Assembly (NCBI GenBank): GCA_002366725.1
Contig: DFBT01000102.1
Coordinates: forward strand, 21,278 to 35,565
From: Caldifarciminota bacterium UBA3073
GTDB lineage: Bacteria; Hydrothermota; UBA3073
Direction: 5' to 3'
DNA length: 14,288 bases
In this document: positions 1 to 7,073 of the stretch, piece after piece
Layout of the letters: each line of letters opens with the position of its first letter
Numbering within the stretch: position 1 is the first letter of the stretch
Program-made: the position numbers and the translations under genes
Notes under the pieces: model-generated
What the model saw: the letters and a program-made list of their open reading frames with translations, nothing else
Told to the model about the DNA's origin: nothing
Databases searched by the model: none

Positions 1-2
1 TC

Positions 3-1046
3 CCCGTGAGATACTATATGAGAGAAAGAAACCAGGAAACAGCCGAAGATTCGCTCGCTTCCGTTGTTGACAGTATCCCGGGTGTTTCCTCTGTTGATGT
101 TACCGTTGCCTGGTCTCCATCCCGGGACGGTAACTATATAATAAGGGCTGCGGCGGGTCTTGCGGAGGGATTTACACGGCTGAGGGTTGGCGACCCGCTG
201 TATGAACTCGTTATAAACGAGACGATGTGCTATCCAGCGCTCTCGGGAGACTGGCTTGAACTTGTCAATAGAACTGATATTCCCGTTGACATTAAGGACT
301 GGAAACTTGAGTCCTCGGGCGATATGGTACTCATCACCAGGGAAACCCACTTGGTAGAGGGTGGAAGTTTTGTGCTCGTATGCGATTCTGAGGAGAACTA
401 CTTCCGCACCCTGTATGGATACATACCACCCGATGTGTCTGTCATCTCCCTCTCGGATAAACTCCCGGATTTCAGAGGAACATCGGGGGACACGATAAGA
501 GTAATAGATGCGGATGATTTCATAATTGATGAAGTGAGGTACGATAAGGAGTGGATACCCGATAAGGGAGTATCAATGGAGCGTATAAACCCCGATATTG
601 CTTCAAATATAAGATCGAACTGGGGGGGATGTGTTGAGAAGAAGTACGGGGCAACACCGGGGAGAGAAAACTCCATTTTCTCCACTTACACGCCGAAGAA
701 TCTCGAGTTTGCCTGCACCGATGTCTTTTGCCCCACATCCGATGAGAAGATGTGTTTTGTTGAGTATCACCTGCCATTCGAAAAGGCGCATGTAAGGCTC
801 TATGCCTATGATAGAATGGGCAGACTTGTTAAGAAAATACTCGACGGAGATCCAACGGGCTCTGCGAGTTATTCGGTAGATGAGAACGACAATATCGTAT
901 GGACTCATATCTGGGACGGAAGGGGAGATGATGGCAATATGCTTCCCATGGGTGTTTATGTCGTATTCCTGGAGGCACAGAGTGAGGAATCAGGAGAGGT
1001 GGTAAAAGGCAAGAGAACGACAACACTCGTTAAGGATATGAGGTAA
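3..1046 (+). CDS. Lamin-tail domain / FlgD-like C-terminal domain protein, 3' part (5' end outside window)
   Basis: The frame is open to the left window edge, so this is the C-terminal part of a longer protein; the GTG at 6 need not be the true start. Counting from codon 6, residues 30-60 look like the end of a beta-sandwich (Ig/CARDB-like) domain. Residues about 66-222 match a lamin-tail domain: LVINE at the start, WLELVN, a DWKL strand, GTSGDTIRV and the closing NWGG...GATPGRENS motif. Residues about 232-346 match a FlgD-like/secretion C-terminal beta domain, with VRLYAYDRMGRLVKK and WDGRGDDGNMLPMGVYVV. Such proteins are usually exported and attached to or released from the cell surface. 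No membrane segment follows. It ends in TAA and is followed by short repeats, not by a clear terminator. The gene is richer in G+C than the cas genes and has no evident link to CRISPR. Function beyond domain content is unknown. Confidence 0.8.
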   Translation, partial: PVRYYMRERNQETAEDSLASVVDSIPGVSSVDVTVAWSPSRDGNYIIRAAAGLAEGFTRLRVGDPLYELVINETMCYPALSGDWLELVNRTDIPVDIKDWKLESSGDMVLITRETHLVEGGSFVLVCDSEENYFRTLYGYIPPDVSVISLSDKLPDFRGTSGDTIRVIDADDFIIDEVRYDKEWIPDKGVSMERINPDIASNIRSNWGGCVEKKYGATPGRENSIFSTYTPKNLEFACTDVFCPTSDEKMCFVEYHLPFEKAHVRLYAYDRMGRLVKKILDGDPTGSASYSVDENDNIVWTHIWDGRGDDGNMLPMGVYVVFLEAQSEESGEVVKGKRTTTLVKDMR

Positions 1047-1191
1047 ATCGTTGATCGTTGATCGTTGTTCGTGGGTCGTTGATCGTGGGTCGTTGATCGT
1101 AAGATACTAAAGACGATCACGAACTACGAATCACGAATAACCAACACGAATCACCAACGAACACGAATCACGAACTACGAACCACGAAGTT
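1047..1191. repeat. Short degenerate repeat cluster with two roughly complementary halves
   Basis: The whole gap between the first gene and cas6 consists of short imperfect units. From about 1047 to 1101 the units are variants of GTTGATCGT and GTGGGTCGTT. From about 1113 to 1188 they are variants of ACGAATCAC, ACGAACTACG and CCAACACGA, which are roughly the reverse complement of the left set. A central stretch around 1102-1112 (AGATACTAAAG) separates the two arms. As RNA or single-stranded DNA this could fold into a long imperfect hairpin, possibly acting as a bidirectional transcription end. The right arm runs to within a few bases of the cas6 start codon. No gene is visible here. Confidence 0.75.
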
Positions 1192-2121
1192 ATGCATCTA
1201 CCCAAAAATTTCAGGCTTATTAAATGCGATTTCTCCCTGGAGCTGGAGAGAGAGGGCTTTTTGCCTTCATTTCTCGGTTCAACCCTCAGGGGTGGATTTG
1301 GGAGCGTGTTTAAAAGAATTGTGTGTATAACCAAAGGAGCCGATTGCAGAGACTGTATCCTGAAAGATAAGTGCGTCTACTCCTATATATTTGAATCACC
1401 CGGGGAAGATGCCCGCTATACATATATACCGCATCCATTTGTGATAGAACCTCCCTTCTTTGTAGAAAAACCCGTCCGTTCCTTTCATTTTAATCTCATA
1501 CTTTTTGGAAATGCGATTGAGTATTTACCATATTTTATTTACACTTTTGAGGAGCTTGGTAATACAGGTCTTGGTAGGCAAAGAATCAAATATCGGATAA
1601 AGGGGATTACCTCAAAAGAAATGTCTGTATATGATGGAAAGACAAAAGTACTTCAAAATCCCCCTGTGCCAATCACGGGGAAAGGAATAGAAAAGAGAGT
1701 AAGTTCTTACAAGGGTTCTATAGAGAGATTTACCCTTAAGTTTATAACACCTACAAGGATAAAGCAAAGTGGAAAGTTTACCGATAAGCTTGACTTTGCA
1801 ATTCTTTTCAAGAATCTTGTGAGAAGGGTTGCAGTTCTCTCAAGATATCACTGCAAAGAAGAGTGGGACTTTGATATAACGGTTACCTATGATGTAAGGA
1901 CAACGGAATCCAATCTATTCTGGATTGACATTGAGAGATATTCTTCCCGTCAGAAAGCAAGGATGAAGATGGGAGGGGTAATGGGAGAAATCACACTTGG
2001 GGGAGACTTAACTCCACTCTTACCCCTCTTCAAATTGGGAGAATACACCCATATAGGCAAGGCAACCGCCTTCGGACTGGGAAAATACGAAATAAAACTT
2101 GACAAGCAGGGGTTTTTATAG
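1192..2121 (+). CDS. cas6: CRISPR pre-crRNA processing endoribonuclease Cas6
   Basis: Cas6 cuts the long CRISPR transcript inside each repeat, leaving the 8-nt 5' tag used by the Csm complex. The protein is 309 residues with a RAMP-type double ferredoxin fold. The N-terminal region has SFLGSTLRGGFG (26-37), typical of RAMP proteins. A four-cysteine cluster, C45, C52, C55 and C61, probably binds a metal and is common in this Cas6 branch. The C-terminal glycine-rich loop GEYTHIGKATAFGLGKY (283-299) is the Cas6 signature; H287 is a candidate catalytic residue by position only. The ATG at 1192 follows the repeat cluster directly and has no convincing Shine-Dalgarno site, so translation may be weak or the start uncertain. 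Cas6 stands apart from the csm operon, separated by a small gene and an insertion sequence. The stop codon overlaps a strong promoter for the next gene. Confidence 0.93.
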   Translation: MHLPKNFRLIKCDFSLELEREGFLPSFLGSTLRGGFGSVFKRIVCITKGADCRDCILKDKCVYSYIFESPGEDARYTYIPHPFVIEPPFFVEKPVRSFHFNLILFGNAIEYLPYFIYTFEELGNTGLGRQRIKYRIKGITSKEMSVYDGKTKVLQNPPVPITGKGIEKRVSSYKGSIERFTLKFITPTRIKQSGKFTDKLDFAILFKNLVRRVAVLSRYHCKEEWDFDITVTYDVRTTESNLFWIDIERYSSRQKARMKMGGVMGEITLGGDLTPLLPLFKLGEYTHIGKATAFGLGKYEIKLDKQGFL

Positions 2122-2127
2122 TATAAT
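2099..2127 (+). promoter_or_regulatory. Consensus sigma-70-type promoter
   Basis: TTGACA at 2099-2104 and TATAAT at 2122-2127 are separated by exactly 17 bp, a perfect match to the housekeeping bacterial consensus. The element overlaps the last codons and the stop (2119-2121) of cas6. It would start transcription near 2134, upstream of the Shine-Dalgarno site of the 74-residue gene. Before the insertion sequence arrived, this transcript could also have reached cas10. Confidence 0.8.
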
Positions 2128-2163
2128 GTAACTAAAGGAAACAAAAGTCATAGGGAGGTAGAT

Positions 2164-2388
2164 ATGGCATATAAAAGCAAAAACGATGCATATTTTTCAG
2201 AGCACTTTGAGACGCTTGTTGACAATCATGGAGGGAAGTGGATTGTAATTGTAAATGGCAAGAAAATTGCTATCGGTTATAAACACGAGCTCTCTAAGAT
2301 GCTCAAAAAGGCAAGGGAAAAGTATCCGAATGAGACTCCACTTGCGGCACCAATCCCACGGAAGGAGGAACTGCAGTGTATTCTGTAA
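2164..2388 (+). CDS. Small DUF5678-like protein
   Basis: This is a 74-residue protein with a strong Shine-Dalgarno site (GGGAGG at 2153-2158, 5 bp before ATG). The sequence resembles the DUF5678 family: an N-terminal helix ending in a conserved pattern GGKWIVIVNGKKIAIG (23-38), then a helix ELSKMLKKAREKYP (42-55), then a short strand with a PLAAPIPRKEEL tail. The family has no established biochemical function. The protein is soluble, with no signal peptide, membrane segment or catalytic motif. It sits between cas6 and cas10, with its own perfect consensus promoter, in the same direction as the CRISPR genes. It may be a casual neighbour or an accessory component; the sequence alone does not decide. 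The domain assignment comes from memory of the family pattern. Confidence 0.75.
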   Translation: MAYKSKNDAYFSEHFETLVDNHGGKWIVIVNGKKIAIGYKHELSKMLKKAREKYPNETPLAAPIPRKEELQCIL

Positions 2389-2445
2389 GATTTTGTTACA
2401 CAAATAGTAATGCACTCTACTTGTTAGTTAGCATCTTTGGAGTGC

Positions 2446-2449
2446 AGTG
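2446..2449. repeat. Target-site duplication, left copy (AGTG)
   Basis: AGTG adjoins the left IS end and matches AGTG at 4337-4340. The match is short, but it restores a perfect hairpin when collapsed to one copy, which supports it as the true duplication. Confidence 0.7.
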
Positions 2450-2464
2450 CAGGCTGTGCAAAAA
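2450..2464 (+). repeat. Left terminal inverted repeat of the IS
   Basis: CAGGCTGTGCAAAAA is the exact reverse complement of the right end at 4322-4336. The match continues as GTC once one base is skipped. Confidence 0.9.
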
Positions 2465-2556
2465 GTCCTTTCATTGTTTTGGTATTTTCCAGAAATTTTA
2501 TATATTTTCAAAGCGCATTAAAAGTTTATTTATATTGACTTTAAGGCACTTTTTCC

Positions 2557-2585
2557 TTGACTTTTGTACCTCTTTGTGTTATAAT
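2557..2585 (+). promoter_or_regulatory. Transposase promoter
   Basis: TTGACT (2557-2562) and TATAAT (2580-2585) are spaced by 17 bp, one mismatch from the full consensus. Transcription would begin at about 2591-2593, inside the left arm of the hairpin that covers the transposase ribosome-binding site. No terminator is visible between here and cas10, so this promoter may also feed the csm operon. Confidence 0.75.
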
Positions 2586-2606
2586 TCCTCCTTAAAAGGA
2601 GGGATT
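2583..2606 (+). promoter_or_regulatory. Hairpin that would hide the transposase Shine-Dalgarno site
   Basis: CCTCCTT (2587-2593) and AAGGAGG (2596-2602) are perfect complements around a 2-base gap. Outer pairing (A2583-T2606, A2584-T2605, T2585-A2604 and a G-T wobble) extends the stem to about 11 pairs, although closing the loop would in practice cost the innermost pair. The right arm contains the Shine-Dalgarno sequence of the transposase ATG at 2607. Transcripts entering from outside would carry the whole stem. Transcripts from the element's own promoter would start within the left arm and lack most of it. Confidence 0.65.
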
Positions 2607-4307
2607 ATGAAATTTATACAAGAAACGCCCCGTTCTCAAAGAAGCATCTTTGGCTATGCGATAGATGATTTTGTATCCAAAGACCACTTTGCCAGGATGG
2701 TAAATGACCTCTTTGACACGATAGATCTATCCTCTATAGAGGATAGGTATTCTGAACTTGGCAGACCTGCATATTATCCAAAGAGCATGTTAAAAGCGTG
2801 GTTTTACGCTTACGCAAATGGGATAAGAAGTTCCCGCAAACTTGCAAAACTATTAGAGGAAAATGTGGCATATATGTATCTCACAAATCTAAGACGCCCT
2901 CGTTACAGAATCCTTTGTTATTTTCGTAAAGAGAACGAGGAAGCAATGGCAAAGATATTTGCAAGGGTCGTTCATATACTTTGTGAATTAGGTTTCATAA
3001 GTTACGATAAATCTTTTGTGGACGGCACTCTGATGAAAGCAAACGCCTCTAAACGGAGAACGAGGAAGAAGGGCAAGGTTAAAGAAGAGATAGTAGAACT
3101 GGAGGAGAAGATAAAGCAGAAACTTAAGGAGTATTTTCATGAAGTAGAGGAACAGGACAGGAGAGAGGATAAGATTTATGGCGACAAGAGGGGTGACGAG
3201 CTTCCACCAGAATTAGCAAGCGAAATAGAAAAGGGCAACCTCAAGAAGTTGGTTGAGAAAGCAAAACTAAAAATAGAGCAAGAGAAGGCGGATGCGATTG
3301 ATAAGAAGATGAAAAGGATAGAAGAGGATTACGAGCTTCTAAAGGAGATGGAAGAGAAAGGAGTAGACGAGATCAACTTTAGTGATGAGGATGCGAGATT
3401 GATGAAGCACGGACAGGGCAAGGCGGTACCTGCTTACAATGGTCTGGTAGCTACCGAGAATCAGTTTATAACAGGGTGTTTGATTTCGCAAGACAAGAGT
3501 GACGACTACTCATTACTACCTGTGATAGAGGAGGTTGAAGAAGTGAAGGGAGGAGCTCTCAAACCAGGGACTCCTGTGGTAACTGATGCGGGTTTCTACA
3601 ATCACAAGAATTTAATCGGGCTTGACGAGAAGAGTTTAGAAGGCTATATCCCTAAGAAAATCAAAACTGAAAAGAAACCATTTTCTAAAGATAAGTTTAA
3701 GTATCTAAAAGAAGAAGATGTATTTTTATGCCCTGCTGGCGAGAAGTTGTGTTTCAGTAGATATGTAACAGACAAACGGCGAGGGACGGTCTATCGGATT
3801 TATCGAAGAGGAGACTGTAGGGGATGTCCATATTTTGGCGAATGTTTCAAAGGTAGAAGCAAAAGCAGAGCGATATGGGAAGACGGAACAATAGAGCTTG
3901 TGGAAGCCACCCGTGAGCGAGTGAAGAGTGAACGGGGTAAATTTATGATGGAGAAACGAAAAACTGAAGTGGAACCGGTGTTTGGAAACCTTAAACACAA
4001 TATGGGATACAGGTACTTCCTACTGAGAGGCAAAAACGGTGCAAAGATAGAGTGGACGATGATGTGCACTGCTCATAACTTGAGAAAACTATGGGTGATG
4101 CTATTACAGAGAGCGGGAAAATCCAAAATGAGTACAAAAGCTCTGATAGAAAACTTAATAGACAGCAGGACAAGAGAGATTATCCCAATAAACCTTCTCT
4201 TAAAAAACCTCTCTATCAATATACAAAATTTCAAAGAGCAGTTTTGTCAATTTTTGTCTAAATTAGTTTTTTGGGTGAAGACACTTTGTGTTGTTAAAAT
4301 CTTTTAG
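2607..4307 (+). CDS. IS1182-like family transposase
   Basis: This DDE transposase catalyses movement of the surrounding element. It has 566 residues from ATG 2607, which has AGGAGGG just upstream; the frame is open back to 2376, but that stretch crosses the IS end and is not coding. The N-terminal DNA-binding part (1-125) has the usual YPKSMLKAWFYAYANGIRSSRKLAKL pattern split by segments at 57-82. Catalytic residues: D139 in SFVDGTLMKANA, D327 in VVTDAGFY and E456 in EPVFGNLKH. A charged, probably coiled-coil insertion covers about 150-255, followed by SDEDARLMKHGQGK (259-272), typical of the family. A cysteine cluster (C375, C382, C404, C407, C413) precedes the glutamate. The gene is intact. 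There is no terminator after the stop. Confidence 0.92.
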   Translation: MKFIQETPRSQRSIFGYAIDDFVSKDHFARMVNDLFDTIDLSSIEDRYSELGRPAYYPKSMLKAWFYAYANGIRSSRKLAKLLEENVAYMYLTNLRRPRYRILCYFRKENEEAMAKIFARVVHILCELGFISYDKSFVDGTLMKANASKRRTRKKGKVKEEIVELEEKIKQKLKEYFHEVEEQDRREDKIYGDKRGDELPPELASEIEKGNLKKLVEKAKLKIEQEKADAIDKKMKRIEEDYELLKEMEEKGVDEINFSDEDARLMKHGQGKAVPAYNGLVATENQFITGCLISQDKSDDYSLLPVIEEVEEVKGGALKPGTPVVTDAGFYNHKNLIGLDEKSLEGYIPKKIKTEKKPFSKDKFKYLKEEDVFLCPAGEKLCFSRYVTDKRRGTVYRIYRRGDCRGCPYFGECFKGRSKSRAIWEDGTIELVEATRERVKSERGKFMMEKRKTEVEPVFGNLKHNMGYRYFLLRGKNGAKIEWTMMCTAHNLRKLWVMLLQRAGKSKMSTKALIENLIDSRTREIIPINLLLKNLSINIQNFKEQFCQFLSKLVFWVKTLCVVKIF

Positions 4308-4321
4308 ATTGTAAGATGACA

Positions 4322-4336
4322 TTTTTGCACAGCCTG
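4322..4336 (-). repeat. Right terminal inverted repeat of the IS
   Basis: TTTTTGCACAGCCTG is the exact reverse complement of the left end at 2450-2464. It is immediately followed by AGTG, the second copy of the target duplication. Confidence 0.9.
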
Positions 4337-4340
4337 AGTG
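4337..4340. repeat. Target-site duplication, right copy (AGTG)
   Basis: AGTG adjoins the right IS end and pairs with the left copy at 2446-2449. It also forms the 5' arm of the remaining half-hairpin at 4337-4350. Confidence 0.7.
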
Positions 4341-4357
4341 GCTTGCCACTGCTTTTC
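4337..4357 (+). terminator. Remaining half of a terminator-like hairpin upstream of cas10
   Basis: AGTGG-CTTG-CCACT (4337-4350) forms a 5-bp stem closed by a CTTG tetraloop, and TTTTCTT follows from 4353. Before the IS inserted, joining of the left flank would have made the stem 7 bp (GCAGTGG/CCACTGC). It looks like a Rho-independent terminator or attenuator between the DUF5678-like gene and cas10. The present, shortened stem is probably weaker. Confidence 0.5.
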
Positions 4358-4389
4358 TTAAAGAGAGAAGTTGAATTCAGGAAGTAATA

Positions 4390-6657
4390 TTGGAATGTAA
4401 AAATATGAACGAAAGAGATGCCATAGTTCTTGGGGCCCTGTTGCATGATATAGGGAAATTTTATCAAAGGACGGGCTTGCCCCCTGAGGGATGGGAGGAT
4501 TTTAATGAAGAAGATTACGGGAAGCATGGATCTCACGCAAAGTGGAGTGCCAGCTTCATAACACATTACCTTCCTGATGAATTCAAAGAATCTGGGAGTT
4601 ATGCCTTTTACCATCATAATCCTCAAACTGATTTACAATCAATAATTGCAGATGCCGATTGCTTATCTGCAAGGGAGAGAACAGAGGGGAAAGGTAATCC
4701 TCGTAAAATAAGGTTGTCATCTATTTTTGATAAAGTTTATTTGAAAAAGAGCAAGAATGATACAGGAAAGCACATTTCCCAAGGATATAAATATCCGTTG
4801 ACTTCTCTCTCGCTCTCACACGAAGCACTTTTTCCATCTATCTTACCTGATGAAGACCTTATATCAGAATATAAAAAGCTATGGGGAGAGTTCACAAAAG
4901 AGGTAAAGAGTTTAGCAAAGGGGGATTTTAATTCGTTTTTCTTTTCTCTCTTCTTTCTATTACAAAAATATACTTATCACATACCAAGTGCTGTTTATGA
5001 GACTTATCCAGACATTACTTTATTTGACCACTTGAAAACAACTTCTGCAATCGCAAGTTGTCTTTATGATTTTTACAATGAAGAAGATTCTCCTAAAAAT
5101 CAAAAAGAGTTTCTTGTAATTGAGGGTGATATTTCAGGCATTCAAAAATTCATTTATAAACTTGCCTCTCCCCAGAAAGCTCAATCGGGAATGGCACAAA
5201 GATTGAGAGGTCGTTCATTTTATCTCTCAATTATGAATGAAACTTTTGCTCTTTATATTCTTAAAAAACTAAATTTATATATGCCAAATCTTCTGTTGTG
5301 TGGAGGTGGACACTTTACAATCCTTGCACCAAATACCCAAAAATCAAAAAGGGAAATTGAAGGTGCTAAAGAAAAAATCAATCTGTGGCTTTACCAGAAG
5401 TTTCAGGGAGATTTATATTTTGCGCTCTCCGTACTTGAAATTGATAAAGAAGATTTAAGTGATTGGAGTAAAGTATCCTCAAAAACAGGCGCGCTTATAA
5501 AAGAAGAAAAAAAGAAAAAGTTTTTAACGCTCACAAGAGAAAGAAAATTTGAATTAAAGAATAAAGTTTGTATTGTCTGTGAAAACGATTTTGACAACGA
5601 AGATAATATTTGCCCTCTTTGTAAATCACATGAAAAGATAGGTGAAAAATTGCCTTATAACGAGTATCTTGTCCAGCTCAATCCAGACAATAAGAATAAT
5701 GCTGATATAAGGTTTGAATTTGATAAAGACTTTGGTTTTTATTGGCAATTTAAGAAGAAAGAACACGAAATTACTGACTCTGATGTTATTCAAACATATA
5801 AACTCAATGATACTGAATTTCTCTCTGCAAATCCTCAAAATATATCTTATGGATTCAAATTTATTGGTAAAAACAGTCGTATTTTAACCTTTGAAGAAAT
5901 GCAGGGGAAAAGTGAAGGTGCAAAGTTTCTCAGTGCTCTTAGGATGGATGTAGATAATCTTGGTGCTGTCTTTAGTATTGGATTAGGTGAAGATAAGTCA
6001 ATCTCCAGAATATCCACTTTGAGCAGAACTCTGGATATTTTCTTTTCTGGTTATTTAAATGAAATATGCAAGGACCACAACAGCTTATATATTACTTATT
6101 CTGGTGGAGACGACTTATTTATTGTTGGTGCGTGGAACGAAATTGTAGAAATAGCACAGAAAATAAAAGATGAATTCAGGGATTATACCTGCAAAAACGA
6201 TGATATATCTATTTCTGGAGGGATATTCCTTTTTAAATCTAAATTTCCCATTGGAAGAGCAGCAACCTTGAGTGGTGATAAATTGGAAGATAAGGCTAAA
6301 AAATTGGATGGGAAAAATGGACTGGCAATTTTTGAGAAAGGTATTCACTGGGAACCCTTCGAGAAAGTTATCAATCTGGGCGACAAAATGGTGGAAGCAA
6401 TAAAACTGAAAAGACTTTCAAGAAGATTTCTTTATGGATTACTGGAACTATCTCGTAAACACATCAGAGATAACGAACAAGATTTACTCTGGATACCAAA
6501 ATTTTTGTATATGTTAAAAAGGAATGTGGAGAAGGAAGACGAAGAGGGAAATCCCAATCCACTTTTTGCTGAACTCCAGACAGGGATACCAAAACTTTCT
6601 TCTCATATTCCAGTTTTAGTGGCTTACACGGTATTAAAAACAAGGAGGAAAAGATGA
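4390..6657 (+). CDS. cas10: Type III-A CRISPR large subunit Cas10/Csm1
   Basis: Cas10 is the large subunit of the Csm effector; on target RNA binding it cuts DNA with its HD domain and makes cyclic oligoadenylate with its palm domain. It has 755 residues from TTG 4390. The N-terminal HD domain is intact: ALLHDIGKF (H19, D20), H46/H49, HH at 75-76 and D88/D90. First palm: GDISGIQKFIY (246-256) and GGGHF (305-309). A zinc-binding insert has C394, C397, C408 and C411. The second palm has the catalytic SGGDD (571-575), so oligoadenylate synthesis is expected. The C-terminal helical domain closes the protein. The TTG start is favoured because AGGAAG (4379-4384) is 5 bp upstream; the ATG at 4405 (five residues shorter) lacks a good site. 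It overlaps csm2 by 4 bp (ATGA). Confidence 0.95.
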   Translation: MECKNMNERDAIVLGALLHDIGKFYQRTGLPPEGWEDFNEEDYGKHGSHAKWSASFITHYLPDEFKESGSYAFYHHNPQTDLQSIIADADCLSARERTEGKGNPRKIRLSSIFDKVYLKKSKNDTGKHISQGYKYPLTSLSLSHEALFPSILPDEDLISEYKKLWGEFTKEVKSLAKGDFNSFFFSLFFLLQKYTYHIPSAVYETYPDITLFDHLKTTSAIASCLYDFYNEEDSPKNQKEFLVIEGDISGIQKFIYKLASPQKAQSGMAQRLRGRSFYLSIMNETFALYILKKLNLYMPNLLLCGGGHFTILAPNTQKSKREIEGAKEKINLWLYQKFQGDLYFALSVLEIDKEDLSDWSKVSSKTGALIKEEKKKKFLTLTRERKFELKNKVCIVCENDFDNEDNICPLCKSHEKIGEKLPYNEYLVQLNPDNKNNADIRFEFDKDFGFYWQFKKKEHEITDSDVIQTYKLNDTEFLSANPQNISYGFKFIGKNSRILTFEEMQGKSEGAKFLSALRMDVDNLGAVFSIGLGEDKSISRISTLSRTLDIFFSGYLNEICKDHNSLYITYSGGDDLFIVGAWNEIVEIAQKIKDEFRDYTCKNDDISISGGIFLFKSKFPIGRAATLSGDKLEDKAKKLDGKNGLAIFEKGIHWEPFEKVINLGDKMVEAIKLKRLSRRFLYGLLELSRKHIRDNEQDLLWIPKFLYMLKRNVEKEDEEGNPNPLFAELQTGIPKLSSHIPVLVAYTVLKTRRKR

Positions 6658-7064
6658 GTGCAATTCAAGAGTTCAAGAACCTCATTGCTGGAAAAACTTT
6701 TGTTGATGATGAAGTGATGAGAAAAGCAGAAGATATTGGAAGAGAACTGATGGGTGTTACTACTACAAAAATGAGGCAGTATTTCGATGATATCAAAGGT
6801 CTGAGGCGAAAGATTGAAAGCGATTTGAGCCCTCAACAGATTAAAGTGCAGCTAAGGTTAATTCTTTCCAGAGTGGCTTATGATACAGGCAGAGTGAAAG
6901 GCAAAAAAGACAAGACAGATTATAATAACTTTTGTCTTTTAGAGAGCTTTCTTAAAGCTTGCATTGATAAGGTAATCAAGAGTGAAAATATAGAAAAAAT
7001 GACTAATGAGTTTATTACTTTTATTGAGGCTATGTATGGTTATTTTTACTTTCATGCCAAATAA
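6654..7064 (+). CDS. csm2: Type III-A small subunit Csm2 (Cas11)
   Basis: This 136-residue, mostly helical protein is the small subunit that lines the inner filament of the Csm complex and contacts the crRNA-target duplex. The family pattern TTTKMRQYFDDIKGLRRK (36-53) and the later RLILSRVAYDTGR segment are recognisable. The C-terminal helix FITFIEAMYGYFYFHAK is typical. The start codon overlaps the cas10 stop (ATGA), with AGGAGG-type Shine-Dalgarno sequence upstream at the end of cas10, so the two are translationally coupled. Length is normal for the family. Confidence 0.93.
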   Translation: MSAIQEFKNLIAGKTFVDDEVMRKAEDIGRELMGVTTTKMRQYFDDIKGLRRKIESDLSPQQIKVQLRLILSRVAYDTGRVKGKKDKTDYNNFCLLESFLKACIDKVIKSENIEKMTNEFITFIEAMYGYFYFHAK

Positions 7065-7073
7065 GGGGGGGAG

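Larger units (their letters stand above)
2450..4336 (+). mobile_element. IS1182-like insertion sequence
   Basis: The element is 1887 bp, bounded by 15-bp perfect terminal inverted repeats (CAGGCTGTGCAAAAA), and carries one transposase gene. The 4 bases AGTG lie directly outside both ends (2446-2449 and 4337-4340), as expected of a target duplication. Joining the flanks with one copy of AGTG gives a perfect 7-bp hairpin, so the target was a palindrome. The transposase reading frame is intact, so the element may still be active. It lies between the DUF5678-like gene and cas10, in the same direction as both. The family call rests on transposase motifs. I cannot compare the ends with a reference collection. 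Confidence 0.88.

Noticed and set aside
2411..2446. Inverted repeat TGCACTC ... GAGTGCA left of the IS
   Set aside because: Seven bases with a 22-base loop and no T-run; weaker than the reconstructed hairpin with which it overlaps, and probably chance.
2376..2606. Upstream extension of the transposase reading frame (77 codons, GTG start at 2376)
   Set aside because: It crosses the left IS end and flanking DNA and has no family resemblance. The ATG at 2607 has a strong Shine-Dalgarno site, and the homologous N-terminus begins there.
4294..4626. 110-codon minus-strand frame across the IS end and cas10 start
   Set aside because: It spans the IS boundary and the conserved HD region of cas10 on the opposite strand; no family pattern.
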